From NCBI RefSeq assembly GCF_005298075.1, contig NZ_SZZH01000001.1, positions 868,001 to 932,000 on the forward strand: a DNA stretch of 64,000 nucleotides. Reading direction: 5' to 3'. A program made the translations under genes and the position numbers. Origin of the DNA: Nakamurella flava (GTDB lineage: Bacteria > Actinomycetota > Actinomycetes > Mycobacteriales > Nakamurellaceae). Positions 19,892-28,436 of this stretch are shown piece by piece (the first letter of the stretch is position 1; every line of letters starts with the position of its first letter). Under the pieces are notes generated by a model that had not been told where the DNA came from, did not search any database, and saw only the letters and a list, made by a program, of their open reading frames with translations.

Positions 19892-20404
19892 ATGGTGGAA
19901 CCCAGCGATGGCCGCCGCCGCGTCCGGGCCGGGCACGGGGACCGGGAACGGGCCGTTCGCCTGCTGGCCGACCATTTCACCGAGGGGCGGCTCGATCCCG
20001 AGGAATTCGACCGCCGCGCCACCGACGCGTACGCGGCGGTCTACGTCGATCAATTGCGGGTCCTGTTCGACGACCTACCAGGCTTCGGTGCCGTGTTCGG
20101 GCCGGACGTCGTCGACGGGACACCGGCCACGGGTGGCGGCGACGCCCGTCGCCCGGGACCGGTGCCGGCCTACCGCGCCGACACCCGGTGGGCGCCGCCC
20201 CCGACCTCGCACAGCCGGTACCGGGCGCCCGCGACCGGGCCGACGCCCACCCCGGCGGTCGCGGGCGTCGTCCTCACCGTGGCGATCGTGATCCTCGTGG
20301 CCGTCCTGGTCGTCGTCACCAGGGGGATCGCGGTCCTGCCGCTGATCTTCATCGCCCTGCCGTTCTTCGTCGGCGGAGCCCGCCGCCGCCGTCCGCCCGG
20401 CTGA
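19892..20404 (+). CDS. DUF1707 membrane protein
   Basis: A 170-residue protein. The N-terminal DUF1707 domain (about 12-55) has RAGHGDRERAVRLLADHF and the DPEEFDRRATDAYAA helix, a SHOCT-like domain common in Actinobacteria. A proline-rich linker follows, then two membrane segments (about 117-160) and a basic tail RRRRPP. ATG 19892 has a GAGGAGG site five bases upstream. Function is unknown; family members occur with cell-wall stress and secretion genes. Confidence 0.85.
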   Translation: MVEPSDGRRRVRAGHGDRERAVRLLADHFTEGRLDPEEFDRRATDAYAAVYVDQLRVLFDDLPGFGAVFGPDVVDGTPATGGGDARRPGPVPAYRADTRWAPPPTSHSRYRAPATGPTPTPAVAGVVLTVAIVILVAVLVVVTRGIAVLPLIFIALPFFVGGARRRRPPG

Positions 20405-20520
20405 GCGTCCACCTCGGCACCGATCCACCCGGCGACCCCGGTGGGCCCGGGCCCGACCCGTTGGCGGGACATGTCCGGTGTTCCCCTGGGCGCGGGCCGG
20501 GCGGGTCCTAGGGTTCAGCC

Positions 20521-21912
20521 ATGACACAGGCGGCGCCGCACGATCATCTGGGGGTGGCGTTCGCGCCCGAGCACGTCGGTCCCGGCCGCGCCGACCGCCG
20601 CCTGGTCGGACGCAAGGCCCTCGGGCACTGGGATCCGGCCACCCGCGGTCACGATCCGCTGCAGACCATCCTCGGTCAGGAGAACGTCCGGCTGCCCGGC
20701 CTGCTGCCCCTGCGCCACGGCCGCATGGCGTCCTCGCCGTGGGCCTACTACCGGGGCGCGGCGGCGGTGATGGCGGCCGACCTGGCCTCGACCCCGCACA
20801 CCGAGATCATGGTCCAGCTCTGCGGTGACGCCCATGTCCTGAACTTCGGTCTCTGGAACACCCCGGAGCGCACCCTGGCGTTCGACCTCCGCGACTTCGA
20901 CGAGACCCTGCCCGGGCCGTTCGAATGGGATCTGAAGCGTTTCCTGGCCAGCGTGCCCGTGCTCGCCCGGGAGAACGGGGTGAGCCAGGAGCTGGCCGTG
21001 CAGGCCGTCCGATCGGGATACCGGGAGTACCGGGGATGGATGCGCCGGTACGCGACCTCGACGATCCTGCAGGTCTGGTCGGACACCGTCGACGCCGCAT
21101 CCCTGGTGCACTTCCTCTCCGGCGCGGAGGACAGCGGCCTGGACCAGCTCATCGAGAAGCAGGCCCGCAAGCGGACCAGCCGGGGGGCGGCCAGGAAGTT
21201 GGTGATGGTCTCCGACGGCCGGCGACGCATCTCCGAGGATCCGCCCTACCGCTCGCACGACCTGCGCCAGTTCGCCGGGACCCTGCAGGAGGCCATCGAC
21301 AACTACCTGCACTCGGTGCCGGCCCAATTGTCCAGCCTGCTGTCCCGGTTCGACATCGTCGACGTCGTCCAGCAGGTCGTCGGGGTGGGCAGTGTCGGCA
21401 TGCGGATCGGTCTGATGCTGGCCGAGGAGCGCGCGTCGGGCGACCCGCTCTTCTTCCAGATCAAGGAAGCGACGGCGTCGGTGTACGAGCCGTTCCTGGC
21501 GCCGGCCAGGCAGGACAACCACGGCGCCCGGGTGGTCCAGGGCCAGCGACTCATCCAGTCGGCCGGTGACATGTTCCTGGGGTGGACGTCAGTGGGGGTC
21601 GGCGACGACCGGACGGATTTTTACGTGCGCCAGTTCCGCGACGGCAAGGTGATCCCGCGGGGCGACGTCATCGCTCCGTACCTCGGCCAGTTCGCCGGCG
21701 CGTGTGGCCGCGTCCTGGCCCGGGCCCACGCCCGCAGTGGCGACGCCGCCGCGATCGCCGACTACCTCGGCACGAACGACAAGGCCGAGGAGGCGCTGGT
21801 GCGTTTCGCACTGGCCTACGCCGATCAGACCGAACGGGACCACGCCCAGCTCGCCGCCGCGGCGGCGGACGGCACCATCTCCTCGACCGAGGGGTGGCCG
21901 GGCAAGTCCTGA
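20521..21912 (+). CDS. DUF2252 protein (kinase-like fold family)
   Basis: A 463-residue cytoplasmic protein of the DUF2252 family. Landmarks are the MASSPWAYYRGAA segment, CGDAHVLNFGLW and FDLRDFDETLPGPFEWDLKR. The GDAHxxNFG and DFD pieces look like the catalytic loop and metal-binding motif of aminoglycoside-phosphotransferase-like kinases, so a small-molecule kinase activity is plausible but unproven. ATG at 20521 follows a 116-base gap. Confidence 0.85.
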   Translation: MTQAAPHDHLGVAFAPEHVGPGRADRRLVGRKALGHWDPATRGHDPLQTILGQENVRLPGLLPLRHGRMASSPWAYYRGAAAVMAADLASTPHTEIMVQLCGDAHVLNFGLWNTPERTLAFDLRDFDETLPGPFEWDLKRFLASVPVLARENGVSQELAVQAVRSGYREYRGWMRRYATSTILQVWSDTVDAASLVHFLSGAEDSGLDQLIEKQARKRTSRGAARKLVMVSDGRRRISEDPPYRSHDLRQFAGTLQEAIDNYLHSVPAQLSSLLSRFDIVDVVQQVVGVGSVGMRIGLMLAEERASGDPLFFQIKEATASVYEPFLAPARQDNHGARVVQGQRLIQSAGDMFLGWTSVGVGDDRTDFYVRQFRDGKVIPRGDVIAPYLGQFAGACGRVLARAHARSGDAAAIADYLGTNDKAEEALVRFALAYADQTERDHAQLAAAAADGTISSTEGWPGKS

Positions 21913-21983
21913 CCCGGTGCGGCCCCGGGCCCGGCGACCGCGATACTGGGGCGCGACGTCGTCGTCACCCCGGAGGTCTGCCT

Positions 21984-23396
21984 GTGTCCACCCTGCTCGC
22001 CCGTCACGCCACCGTCCTGGTCACCATGGACGAACAGCGCCGGGAGATCCCCGACGGCGGTCTCTTCGTCCGCGACGGCGTCATCGAGCAGGTCGGGCCC
22101 ACTACGGAGCTTCCCGAGACCGCCGACCAGGTCATCGATCTCACCGATCAGCTGCTGCTGCCCGGGCTGGTCAACGGGCATCACCACCTCGACCAGGTGC
22201 TGACCCGCAACCTGCCCGCCGGGCAGAACACCAATCTCTTCCCGTGGTTGCGGGCCCACTACGAGATCTGGGGTTCCCGCACCCCGGAGGCTGCCCGGAC
22301 CGCCACCCTCGTCGGCGGTGCGGAGCTCGCCCTGTCCGGGTGCACCACGCTGTTCGACCACGCCTACGTCTTCCAGAACGGCTGCCGGGTCGACGACCAG
22401 ATCGGCGCGGCCGCCGAGCTGGGTATCCGGTTCGCGGTGTCCCGCGGGAGCATGTCGCTGGGGGAGTCGCAGGGCGGCCTGCCGCCGGACTCCTGCGTGG
22501 AGGACGAGGACGCGATCCTGGCCGACTGCGAACGGGTCATCGCCGCGCACCACGACCCGCGGCCGGGGTCGATGACGCAGATCGTGCTGGCCCCGTGCTC
22601 GCCGTTCTCGGTGACCTCGCAGCTGATGCGGGACTCGGCCGAGCTCGCCCGCCGGCACGGGGTGCGGCTGCACACCCACCTGGCCGAGACCCTCGACGAG
22701 GAACTGTTCACCCTGCAGCACCACGGCCTGCGGCCGGTGGCCTACATGCAGGAGCTCGACTGGGTGGGCGACGACGTCTGGTACGCGCATGCCATCCACG
22801 TCGACGACACCGAGATCGCCCTGTTCGCGGCGACCGGGACGGGCGCCTGCCACTGCCCGTCGTCCAACATGCGGCTCGCGTCGGGCATCGCGCCGGTGAA
22901 GAAGTACCTGGACGCCGGAGTGCCGGTCGGCCTGGGCGTCGACGGTTCGGCCAGCAACGACAGTTCCAACATGCTGGCCGAAGTGCGGCAGGCCATGTTG
23001 CTGGCGCGGCTGCGGATGGGTCTGCGCCCACCGGAGGGCCCGGCGAGTCTGCTGCCCACCTCGCACCCGCTGCGGGCGCACGAATGGGTCACCGCCCGGC
23101 AGGTGCTCGAACTGGGGACGCTGGGCGGTGCGCGACTGCTGGGACGCACCGACATCGGCGCCCTGACGGTCGGCAAGCGGGCCGACTTCTTCACGCTCGA
23201 CCTGAACACCATCGACTTCGCCGGTGGCCTGGCCGACCCGGTGGCCGCCGCGGTGTTCTGCGCGCCCCAGCGGGCGAACTGGACGGTGGTCGACGGCCGG
23301 GTGCTGGTGCAGGAGGGCCGGGTGGTCACCGTCGACATGGAGCCGGTCGTGGCCGAGCACAACCGGCACGCCGCGCGCATGGCCGGGATCGGCTGA
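21984..23396 (+). CDS. 8-oxoguanine deaminase / amidohydrolase family
   Basis: A 470-residue metal-dependent hydrolase of the amidohydrolase superfamily, closest to bacterial 8-oxoguanine deaminases that convert 8-oxoguanine to urate. Metal ligands are visible: HHH in VNGHHHLD, HTHLAET, and the late aspartate in GLGVDGSASND. GTG 21984 follows a CGGAGG site by seven bases. It lies 71 bases after the DUF2252 gene and may be cotranscribed. Related s-triazine or hydroxyatrazine hydrolases are the main alternative. Confidence 0.82.
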   Translation: MSTLLARHATVLVTMDEQRREIPDGGLFVRDGVIEQVGPTTELPETADQVIDLTDQLLLPGLVNGHHHLDQVLTRNLPAGQNTNLFPWLRAHYEIWGSRTPEAARTATLVGGAELALSGCTTLFDHAYVFQNGCRVDDQIGAAAELGIRFAVSRGSMSLGESQGGLPPDSCVEDEDAILADCERVIAAHHDPRPGSMTQIVLAPCSPFSVTSQLMRDSAELARRHGVRLHTHLAETLDEELFTLQHHGLRPVAYMQELDWVGDDVWYAHAIHVDDTEIALFAATGTGACHCPSSNMRLASGIAPVKKYLDAGVPVGLGVDGSASNDSSNMLAEVRQAMLLARLRMGLRPPEGPASLLPTSHPLRAHEWVTARQVLELGTLGGARLLGRTDIGALTVGKRADFFTLDLNTIDFAGGLADPVAAAVFCAPQRANWTVVDGRVLVQEGRVVTVDMEPVVAEHNRHAARMAGIG

Positions 23397-23610
23397 GCCG
23401 AAGAGGGCGGCGCTGCCCGAGAGTGCTCCACCGCCCGGCAGGGAAGGTCATGGACCCAAAGCCAGCGCCTGGGATGCAGATACCCGCGGCAGGGCGGGCG
23501 AAACACCACGGCGTGCAGACCCTCTCGGTATATCGATGATCATCCGGTCACTCGGTCGATGAGGGCGGGCGTATTCCCGCCGGCCGTCCACCACCCGAGG
23601 CGAGATGTCG

Positions 23611-23636
23611 GTCAGCGTGGTCTGTCTCACGCTGAC
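23611..23636. promoter_or_regulatory. Palindrome upstream of the SAM-IV promoter
   Basis: GTCAGCGTG and CACGCTGAC flank an eight-base spacer. It ends 15 bases before the -35 box of the sulfur operon promoter and so could be an activator site; it could also end transcription from the deaminase gene. A weaker six-bp hairpin (GGCGGG/CCCGCC) lies at 23564-23581. Confidence 0.5.
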
Positions 23637-23651
23637 GGGGGCCACAGATGT

Positions 23652-23680
23652 TTGACCGCATCGCAGCGGTGATCTACCTT
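23652..23680 (+). promoter_or_regulatory. Sigma-70-type promoter of the organosulfur operon
   Basis: TTGACC (23652-23657), 17-base spacer, TACCTT (23675-23680). The riboswitch aptamer begins at 23688, where transcription should start. The second SAM-IV operon has the same -35 box and spacing. Confidence 0.75.
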
Positions 23681-23687
23681 GATCGCA

Positions 23688-23803
23688 GGTCACGAGTTCC
23701 AGCGCACAGCCCCGGCTTGTTGGACGGCAACCCTCCCATCGCGGCGGGGTGCTCCGGGTGAGGACCTGGTCGGCATCGACGAGATGCCGGCAAGCGCGCG
23801 GCC
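23688..23803 (+). promoter_or_regulatory. SAM-IV riboswitch
   Basis: A cis-acting RNA that binds S-adenosylmethionine. The conserved core matches the mycobacterial SAM-IV sequence as I recall it: GGTCACGAG, CCCCGGCTTG, CGGCAACCCTCC, GGGGTGCTCCGGGTGA, GGACCTGG, then a variable stem (CGGCATC/GATGCCG) and the CAAGCGCG pseudoknot strand. The same blocks recur in order at 41936-41824 on the other strand. It is followed by a Cys leader peptide and a large sulfur operon, fitting repression when SAM is plentiful. Confidence 0.94.
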
Positions 23804-23817
23804 CGTTCCACCGGGCC
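23800..23817 (+). promoter_or_regulatory. Expression-platform hairpin after SAM-IV
   Basis: GGCCCG and CGGGCC pair around TTCCAC right at the end of the aptamer. The second SAM-IV element has an analogous hairpin in the same place. It could mask or release the downstream leader start at 23839; no U-tract follows. Confidence 0.5.
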
Positions 23818-23838
23818 CCTCAGGGAAGAACCGAACGC

Positions 23839-23949
23839 ATGACGACCACGAACGACCAGCCGGCGCAGCGCCGGGTCGTGTCCGTGCTGTCCGTGCAGCG
23901 ACGTCACGTCGATCTGCAGCGCGTCTCCAGCGCGCTCTGTTGTCGCTGA
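23839..23949 (+). CDS. Cysteine-sensing leader peptide (RRHVDLQRVSSALCCR type)
   Basis: A 36-residue peptide starting at ATG 23839 and ending QRRHVDLQRVSSALCCR then stop. The C-terminal block is the actinobacterial putative leader peptide family found before cysteine and sulfur genes. Published work on mycobacteria shows uORFs ending in consecutive Cys codons attenuate downstream genes when cysteine is available. Here it lies between the SAM-IV riboswitch and the ABC transporter, so the operon may sense both SAM and Cys-tRNA. GTG codons further in could be alternative starts. Confidence 0.85.
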   Translation: MTTTNDQPAQRRVVSVLSVQRRHVDLQRVSSALCCR

Positions 23950-24309
23950 CCACGACCTCGGTTCCCGGCACCCACTGATCCGTCGCCGCCCGGCCGCTGT
24001 CGGCCGCTGACGGTCCCTCCCGCGTCCCCGACGGTGGTCCGCTCCGCGGATCGCTGATCAACGCGCGGCCCGGTCGGCATCGACGTCCCCTCGCGCAGAG
24101 TGCGTCCCCGGCGCACATCGCCGCCGCGGCCGGCCATCTGGGCGGGGCGGCCGCATCCGGGACGCCGCGCACCTCCGGTCCGACCTTCCCGCAGGACCGT
24201 CACCGTCGACGGACCACCGCACCGGCCATCGCCGTCGGTGTTTTCCCCTCGCCTCGGCGACGCCCGAGCACCTCGACCCTCGGGCGACAATTCTTCGAAA
24301 GGCCCTCCC
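23950..24309 (+). promoter_or_regulatory. 360-base attenuation region between leader peptide and operon
   Basis: No gene seen. The stretch is C-rich on this strand. The clearest structure is a hairpin at 24261-24286 (CGCCCGAG, ten-base loop, CTCGGGCG) that ends 10 bases before the GAAAGG ribosome site of the next gene. It is a candidate attenuator responding to ribosome position on the Cys leader. Confidence 0.5.
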
Positions 24310-25395
24310 ATGACCAGACGCTCGCTCCGGCGGCGCCTCGCCTCCACCACCGCGGCCACCGCCGCCGCACTGGGTCTGGTGATGACCCTGGCCGCCTGCG
24401 GTGGCGGCAGCATTGCCGCGACGGGATCGACCACGTCGGCTCCGTCGGCGACCGTCGCCGGCACGGGCACCGACCTGTCCGCGGTCACGCTGCGGGTCGG
24501 GGAGACCGGCTGGAAGCAGCAGGAGCTGCTGCTGCAGAGCGCCGGACTGGCCGACACCCCGTATCGCACCGAGTTCAGCCTGTTCCAGGGCGGCAACCTG
24601 CAGTTGGAGGCGCTGGGGGCCGACGCCATCGATCTGGCCAGCGCCAGCGAGATCCCGCCGATCTTCGCCGCCCAGTCCGGTGGTCCCGGCTCGCTGACCA
24701 TCTCGGCCGTGCGGCAGGGCAACACCCTGACCCAGGAGGTGGTGGTTCCCGAGGGGAGCACCATCGCCTCGGTCGAGCAGCTCAAGGGCCGCAAGGTCGC
24801 GTACGTCCAGAACACCACCGCGCACTACTTCCTGTACCAGTCGGTCGCCGCCGCCGGGCTGCAGTGGTCGGACATCGAGGCCGTCCCGCTGTCCACCAGC
24901 GACGGTCTGGCCGCGCTGCTGTCCGGGCAGGTCGATGCGCTCGCCTCCTACGGCAACGCGGTCATCACGGCCCACGCCAAGGGCGCCACCACGCTGGTCG
25001 ACGCGCGCGACATCCTGTCCGGCAACTTCCTGTACGTCACCCGGCCGGCCACCAACGCCGACCCGGCGACCAAGGCGGCGATCCTGGACTTCTACGACCG
25101 ACTCGAGAAGGGCTTCGCCTGGGCCCGGTCCCACCCTGACGACTGGGCCGCGGTGATCGCCCGGGAGACCAAGCAGCCCGTCGAGCAGGCTCGGCAGGTC
25201 TTCGTGGACGGGGAACAGCAACGCCCCAGCCACTTCGTCCCGACCTCGGCGCAGGCCATCGCCTCCCAGCGGAAGATCGTCGACACCTTCGTACAGGCCG
25301 GCATTCTCACCGCCACCGTCGACATCGGCCAGTACTGGACCACCGAGTACGACCAGGGCCTTCAGGCGATTCAGGCGGCCTCCGATGCCGGCTGA
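24310..25395 (+). CDS. ABC substrate-binding lipoprotein, sulfonate/taurine/nitrate type (SsuA-like)
   Basis: A 361-residue extracytoplasmic solute receptor. A basic N-terminus and hydrophobic stretch end in the lipobox LAAC (lipidated Cys30). The mature part has SsuA-like landmarks: LQLEALGADAIDLASASEIPP (in two adjoining parts), LKGRKVAYVQNTTAHYFLY and DALASYGNAV. It delivers an organosulfur ligand to the permease encoded next, overlapping its start by 11 bases. ATG 24310 has GAAAGG upstream. The ligand is unknown; aliphatic sulfonates are the family default, but the SAM/Cys control supports a sulfur compound. Confidence 0.88.
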   Translation: MTRRSLRRRLASTTAATAAALGLVMTLAACGGGSIAATGSTTSAPSATVAGTGTDLSAVTLRVGETGWKQQELLLQSAGLADTPYRTEFSLFQGGNLQLEALGADAIDLASASEIPPIFAAQSGGPGSLTISAVRQGNTLTQEVVVPEGSTIASVEQLKGRKVAYVQNTTAHYFLYQSVAAAGLQWSDIEAVPLSTSDGLAALLSGQVDALASYGNAVITAHAKGATTLVDARDILSGNFLYVTRPATNADPATKAAILDFYDRLEKGFAWARSHPDDWAAVIARETKQPVEQARQVFVDGEQQRPSHFVPTSAQAIASQRKIVDTFVQAGILTATVDIGQYWTTEYDQGLQAIQAASDAG

Positions 25396-26299
25396 CGCGA
25401 TTGTGCGGCCGGTCACCGGACAGGTCGGCGCCGGTGTCATCACCGCGCAACGGCCGGCCGAGCCGGCTTCCGGGCCGGCACGGACGGTGGCCACCACGGT
25501 GGTCGCCGGCCACACCCGTCGCCGGGGCGGCCGCCCCGCCGTGCCGCGCTGGGTGGTCAAGACGATCAGCCCCCTGGTGCTGGTGATCGGCTGGGCGGTG
25601 GCCAGTGCGTCCGGCCTGCTGCCGCGGACCACCCTGGCCGCACCGCAGGACGTGCTGGTCAAGGCCCGCGAGCTGTGGTCCTCCGGCGAGCTGCCCCGGG
25701 CCATCGCCGCGTCGGCCGAACGGGTCGGACTGGGACTGGCCATCGGCGTCACCGCCGCCGTCGTCATCGCCCTGCTGTCGGGCCTGTTCCGGCTGGGTGA
25801 GGACATTCTCGACGCCCCGATCCAGATGCTCCGCACCGTCCCGGTCATCGGGCTCATCCCGCTGCTGATCATCTGGTTCGGCATCGGCGACGAACCGAAA
25901 CTGATCCTCATCGCTCTCGGTGTGTTCTTCCCGCTCTACCTCAACCTGTTCGCTGGGATCCGCGGCACCGACCCCGCCCTCATCGAGGCGGGCCGCACCG
26001 TCGGGCTGCGCCGCTTCGGCCTGATCCGGCACGTCATCCTGCCGTCCGCGGTGCCGTCCGGCCTGGTCGGTCTGCGGTATTCGATCGGGGTGTCCTGGCT
26101 GATCCTCGTCTTCGCCGAGACCATCAACGCCACCACGGGTATCGGCTTCCTCATCAACAACGCCCGCGAGTTCTTCGAGACCGACACCATCGTGCTGTGC
26201 CTCGTGCTGTACGCGGTCCTCGGGCTGCTCGCGGACGTCTTCGTCCGCCTTCTGGAAAGGGTGTTGCTGGCATGGCGACCGACCTTCACCGGAGCCTGA
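25385..26299 (+). CDS. ABC transporter permease (SsuC-like)
   Basis: A 304-residue inner-membrane subunit with an unusually long polar N-terminus (about 60 residues) followed by about six membrane segments. The ATPase-contact loop is visible as EAGRTVGLRRFGLIRHVILP, close to the EAA consensus of binding-protein-dependent permeases. ATG 25385 lies inside the receptor gene's last codons, which indicates translational coupling. Together with 24310 and 26272 it forms a complete importer. Confidence 0.9.
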   Translation: MPADAIVRPVTGQVGAGVITAQRPAEPASGPARTVATTVVAGHTRRRGGRPAVPRWVVKTISPLVLVIGWAVASASGLLPRTTLAAPQDVLVKARELWSSGELPRAIAASAERVGLGLAIGVTAAVVIALLSGLFRLGEDILDAPIQMLRTVPVIGLIPLLIIWFGIGDEPKLILIALGVFFPLYLNLFAGIRGTDPALIEAGRTVGLRRFGLIRHVILPSAVPSGLVGLRYSIGVSWLILVFAETINATTGIGFLINNAREFFETDTIVLCLVLYAVLGLLADVFVRLLERVLLAWRPTFTGA

Positions 26300-26988
26300 G
26301 CGCCGCCCGGGTCACCGGCCTGACCAAGACGTTCGGTGACCGCCGGGTGATCGACGACCTGCACCTGGACATCGCGCCGGGGGAGTTCGTCGCCCTGCTG
26401 GGGGCCAGCGGCTGCGGCAAGAGCACCCTGCTGCGGGTGCTGGCCGGCCTGGACACCGAGATCAGCGGTCGAGTCGAGGTCGCGGACCGGCGGGCCGTCG
26501 CGTTCCAGGCGCCCCGGCTGCTGCCGTGGAAGAAGGTCTGGCGCAACGTCGTCCTCGGCCTGCCCGGCCGGCCGGACCGCGCCCGGGCTGAGGCGGCCCT
26601 GGCCGAGGTCGGTCTGAGCCACCGCAGCGACGTCTGGCCCAAGGTGCTGTCCGGGGGTGAGGCGCAGCGGGCGTCACTGGCCCGCGCGCTGGTCCGCGAA
26701 CCCGACCTGCTGCTGCTCGACGAACCGTTCTCGGCGCTCGACGCCCTGACCCGGCTCACCGCCCAGGCGCTGGTCGCCGACCTGTGGACCGTTCACCGCT
26801 GCGCCGTGCTGCTGGTCACGCACGACGTCGAGGAGTCGGTCCGGCTCGCCGACCGGGTCCTGGTGATGCGGGACGGCGTCATCGCCCATGAGGTCGTCGT
26901 CGACCTCCCCCGCCCGCGGGACGTGGCCGACCCCCGGGTCGTCGCGCTGCGGGCCGAACTGCTGGCCCACTTGGGGGTGCATTCCTGA
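26272..26988 (+). CDS. ABC transporter ATP-binding protein (SsuB-like)
   Basis: A 238-residue ATPase with Walker A GASGCGKST, the Q-loop area FQAPRLLPWKKVW (typical of SsuB/TauB), signature LSGGEAQR and Walker B LLLLDEPFSALD, then the switch histidine in LLVTHDVEES. It overlaps the 3' end of the permease gene; a GGAAAGG site lies upstream of ATG 26272. Its stop overlaps the next ATG (TGATG). Confidence 0.93.
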   Translation: MATDLHRSLSAARVTGLTKTFGDRRVIDDLHLDIAPGEFVALLGASGCGKSTLLRVLAGLDTEISGRVEVADRRAVAFQAPRLLPWKKVWRNVVLGLPGRPDRARAEAALAEVGLSHRSDVWPKVLSGGEAQRASLARALVREPDLLLLDEPFSALDALTRLTAQALVADLWTVHRCAVLLVTHDVEESVRLADRVLVMRDGVIAHEVVVDLPRPRDVADPRVVALRAELLAHLGVHS

Positions 26989-28436
26989 TGAGCGTGTCCA
27001 TCCTGGATCACCGGTCGTCGGCCCGGCCCGCCGACCGTGACGCCCACCGGGCGCACCTGTTGACCCGGCTGCGCGACGAGCTGTCCGACGGTGAGGTCTT
27101 CACCGGCGACGATGATCTCGATCGCGTCGCCACCGACCGGTCCGGTCACCGATTGCCCGGCCGGCCACTCGCCCTGGTCCGACCGTGGACGACCGCCGGC
27201 GTCGCCGCGACCCTGCGGCTCGCGTCGGCCACCGGCACCGTGGTGGTGCCCCGGGGCGCCGGCACCGGCCTCTCCGGAGGGGCCAGCGCACCCGACGGCT
27301 CCCTCGTGCTGTCCACCGAGCGGTTGAACCGGATCCTGCAGATCGACCCGGCCGACCAGGTCGCGGTCGTGCAGGCCGGGGTGGTGACCGCCGACCTGGA
27401 CGCCGCCGCGGCCGAGCACGGGCTGACCTACGCCCCCGACCCGGCCAGCTGGCGGCAATCGACCATCGGCGGCAACATCGCGACCAACGCCGGCGGTCTG
27501 CACTGCGTGAAGTACGGCGTGACCCGCGAGTCGGTGCTGGCCCTGACGGCGGTCCTGGCCGACGGCACCGTGCTGCCGGTCGGTCACCGCACCATCAAGG
27601 GCGTGGCCGGCTTCGATCTGACCGGGCTGTTCGTCGGCTCGGAGGGCACCCTCGGCGTGGTCGTCGAGGCCACCGTGCGGCTGCGTCCCCGGCCCGCCCG
27701 CACCCGCACGCTGGCCGCCTGGTTCCCGTCCGCCGCGGCGGCCGCCGCGGGTGTGCTCGTCGCCCTGGCCCAGGGCGTCACGCCGAGCGTGCTCGAACTG
27801 CTGGACGCCGGCACGCTGCGAGCCATCGACGAGGGCCAGGGCACCGACCTGGCCGAGTACGGATCGGCGCTGCTGCTGGTGCAGACCGACGGCCTCGGTG
27901 CCGATGCCGAGATCGCCGCGCTGGCCGGGGCTCTCGTCGACCTGGGCGCCGATGTCGACCTGCCCGAGGGGGCCGAGGCCGATCGGTACTTCGAGCTGCG
28001 CCGCAGCGGACGGGTGCTGGACGAGCGGTTGTGGTTCGTCGGCGAGGACGTCGCCGTGCCCCGATCGGCGATGGGCCCGTTGCTCGAGCGGATCGAACGG
28101 ATCGGCGCCGCGCACGGCGTGAGCACGTCGGTCGTCGCGCACGCCGGCGACGGGAACCTGCACCCGGCGTTCACGCTGCCCCGCGTCACGGGGGAGTCCG
28201 AGCCGCCACTCGCGCTGGAGCGGGCCGCGGACGACCTGGTCCGCGCGGCCCTGGCCCTGGGCGGCACCATCACCGGCGAACACGGGGTCGGCATCACCAA
28301 ACGCCGCTGGCTGGAACAGGAACTCGGGGCGCCGGTGGTGGACCTGCAGCGACGTCTCAAATCCGTCTTCGACCCGGCCGGTGTGCTGAACCCGCACACG
28401 TGGCTCGCAAAGGAGCCATCGTGGCCCGCATCCTGA
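26988..28436 (+). CDS. FAD-linked dehydrogenase/oxidase (GlcD-like)
   Basis: A 482-residue flavoprotein of the VAO/PCMH family, like glycolate oxidase GlcD and D-lactate or D-2-hydroxyglutarate dehydrogenases. The FAD loop is PRGAGTGLSGGA; the C-terminal FAD-oxidase domain has HAGDGNLHP and GEHGVGITKRRWL. In this operon it presumably oxidises a 2-hydroxy acid released from the organosulfur substrate. The ATG overlaps the ssuB-like stop. Substrate is inference. Confidence 0.88.
   Translation: MSVSILDHRSSARPADRDAHRAHLLTRLRDELSDGEVFTGDDDLDRVATDRSGHRLPGRPLALVRPWTTAGVAATLRLASATGTVVVPRGAGTGLSGGASAPDGSLVLSTERLNRILQIDPADQVAVVQAGVVTADLDAAAAEHGLTYAPDPASWRQSTIGGNIATNAGGLHCVKYGVTRESVLALTAVLADGTVLPVGHRTIKGVAGFDLTGLFVGSEGTLGVVVEATVRLRPRPARTRTLAAWFPSAAAAAAGVLVALAQGVTPSVLELLDAGTLRAIDEGQGTDLAEYGSALLLVQTDGLGADAEIAALAGALVDLGADVDLPEGAEADRYFELRRSGRVLDERLWFVGEDVAVPRSAMGPLLERIERIGAAHGVSTSVVAHAGDGNLHPAFTLPRVTGESEPPLALERAADDLVRAALALGGTITGEHGVGITKRRWLEQELGAPVVDLQRRLKSVFDPAGVLNPHTWLAKEPSWPAS

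Noticed and set aside
23564-23581. GGCGGG/CCCGCC hairpin as terminator of the deaminase gene
   Set aside because: Only six base pairs and about 170 bases after the stop; too weak to call on its own.
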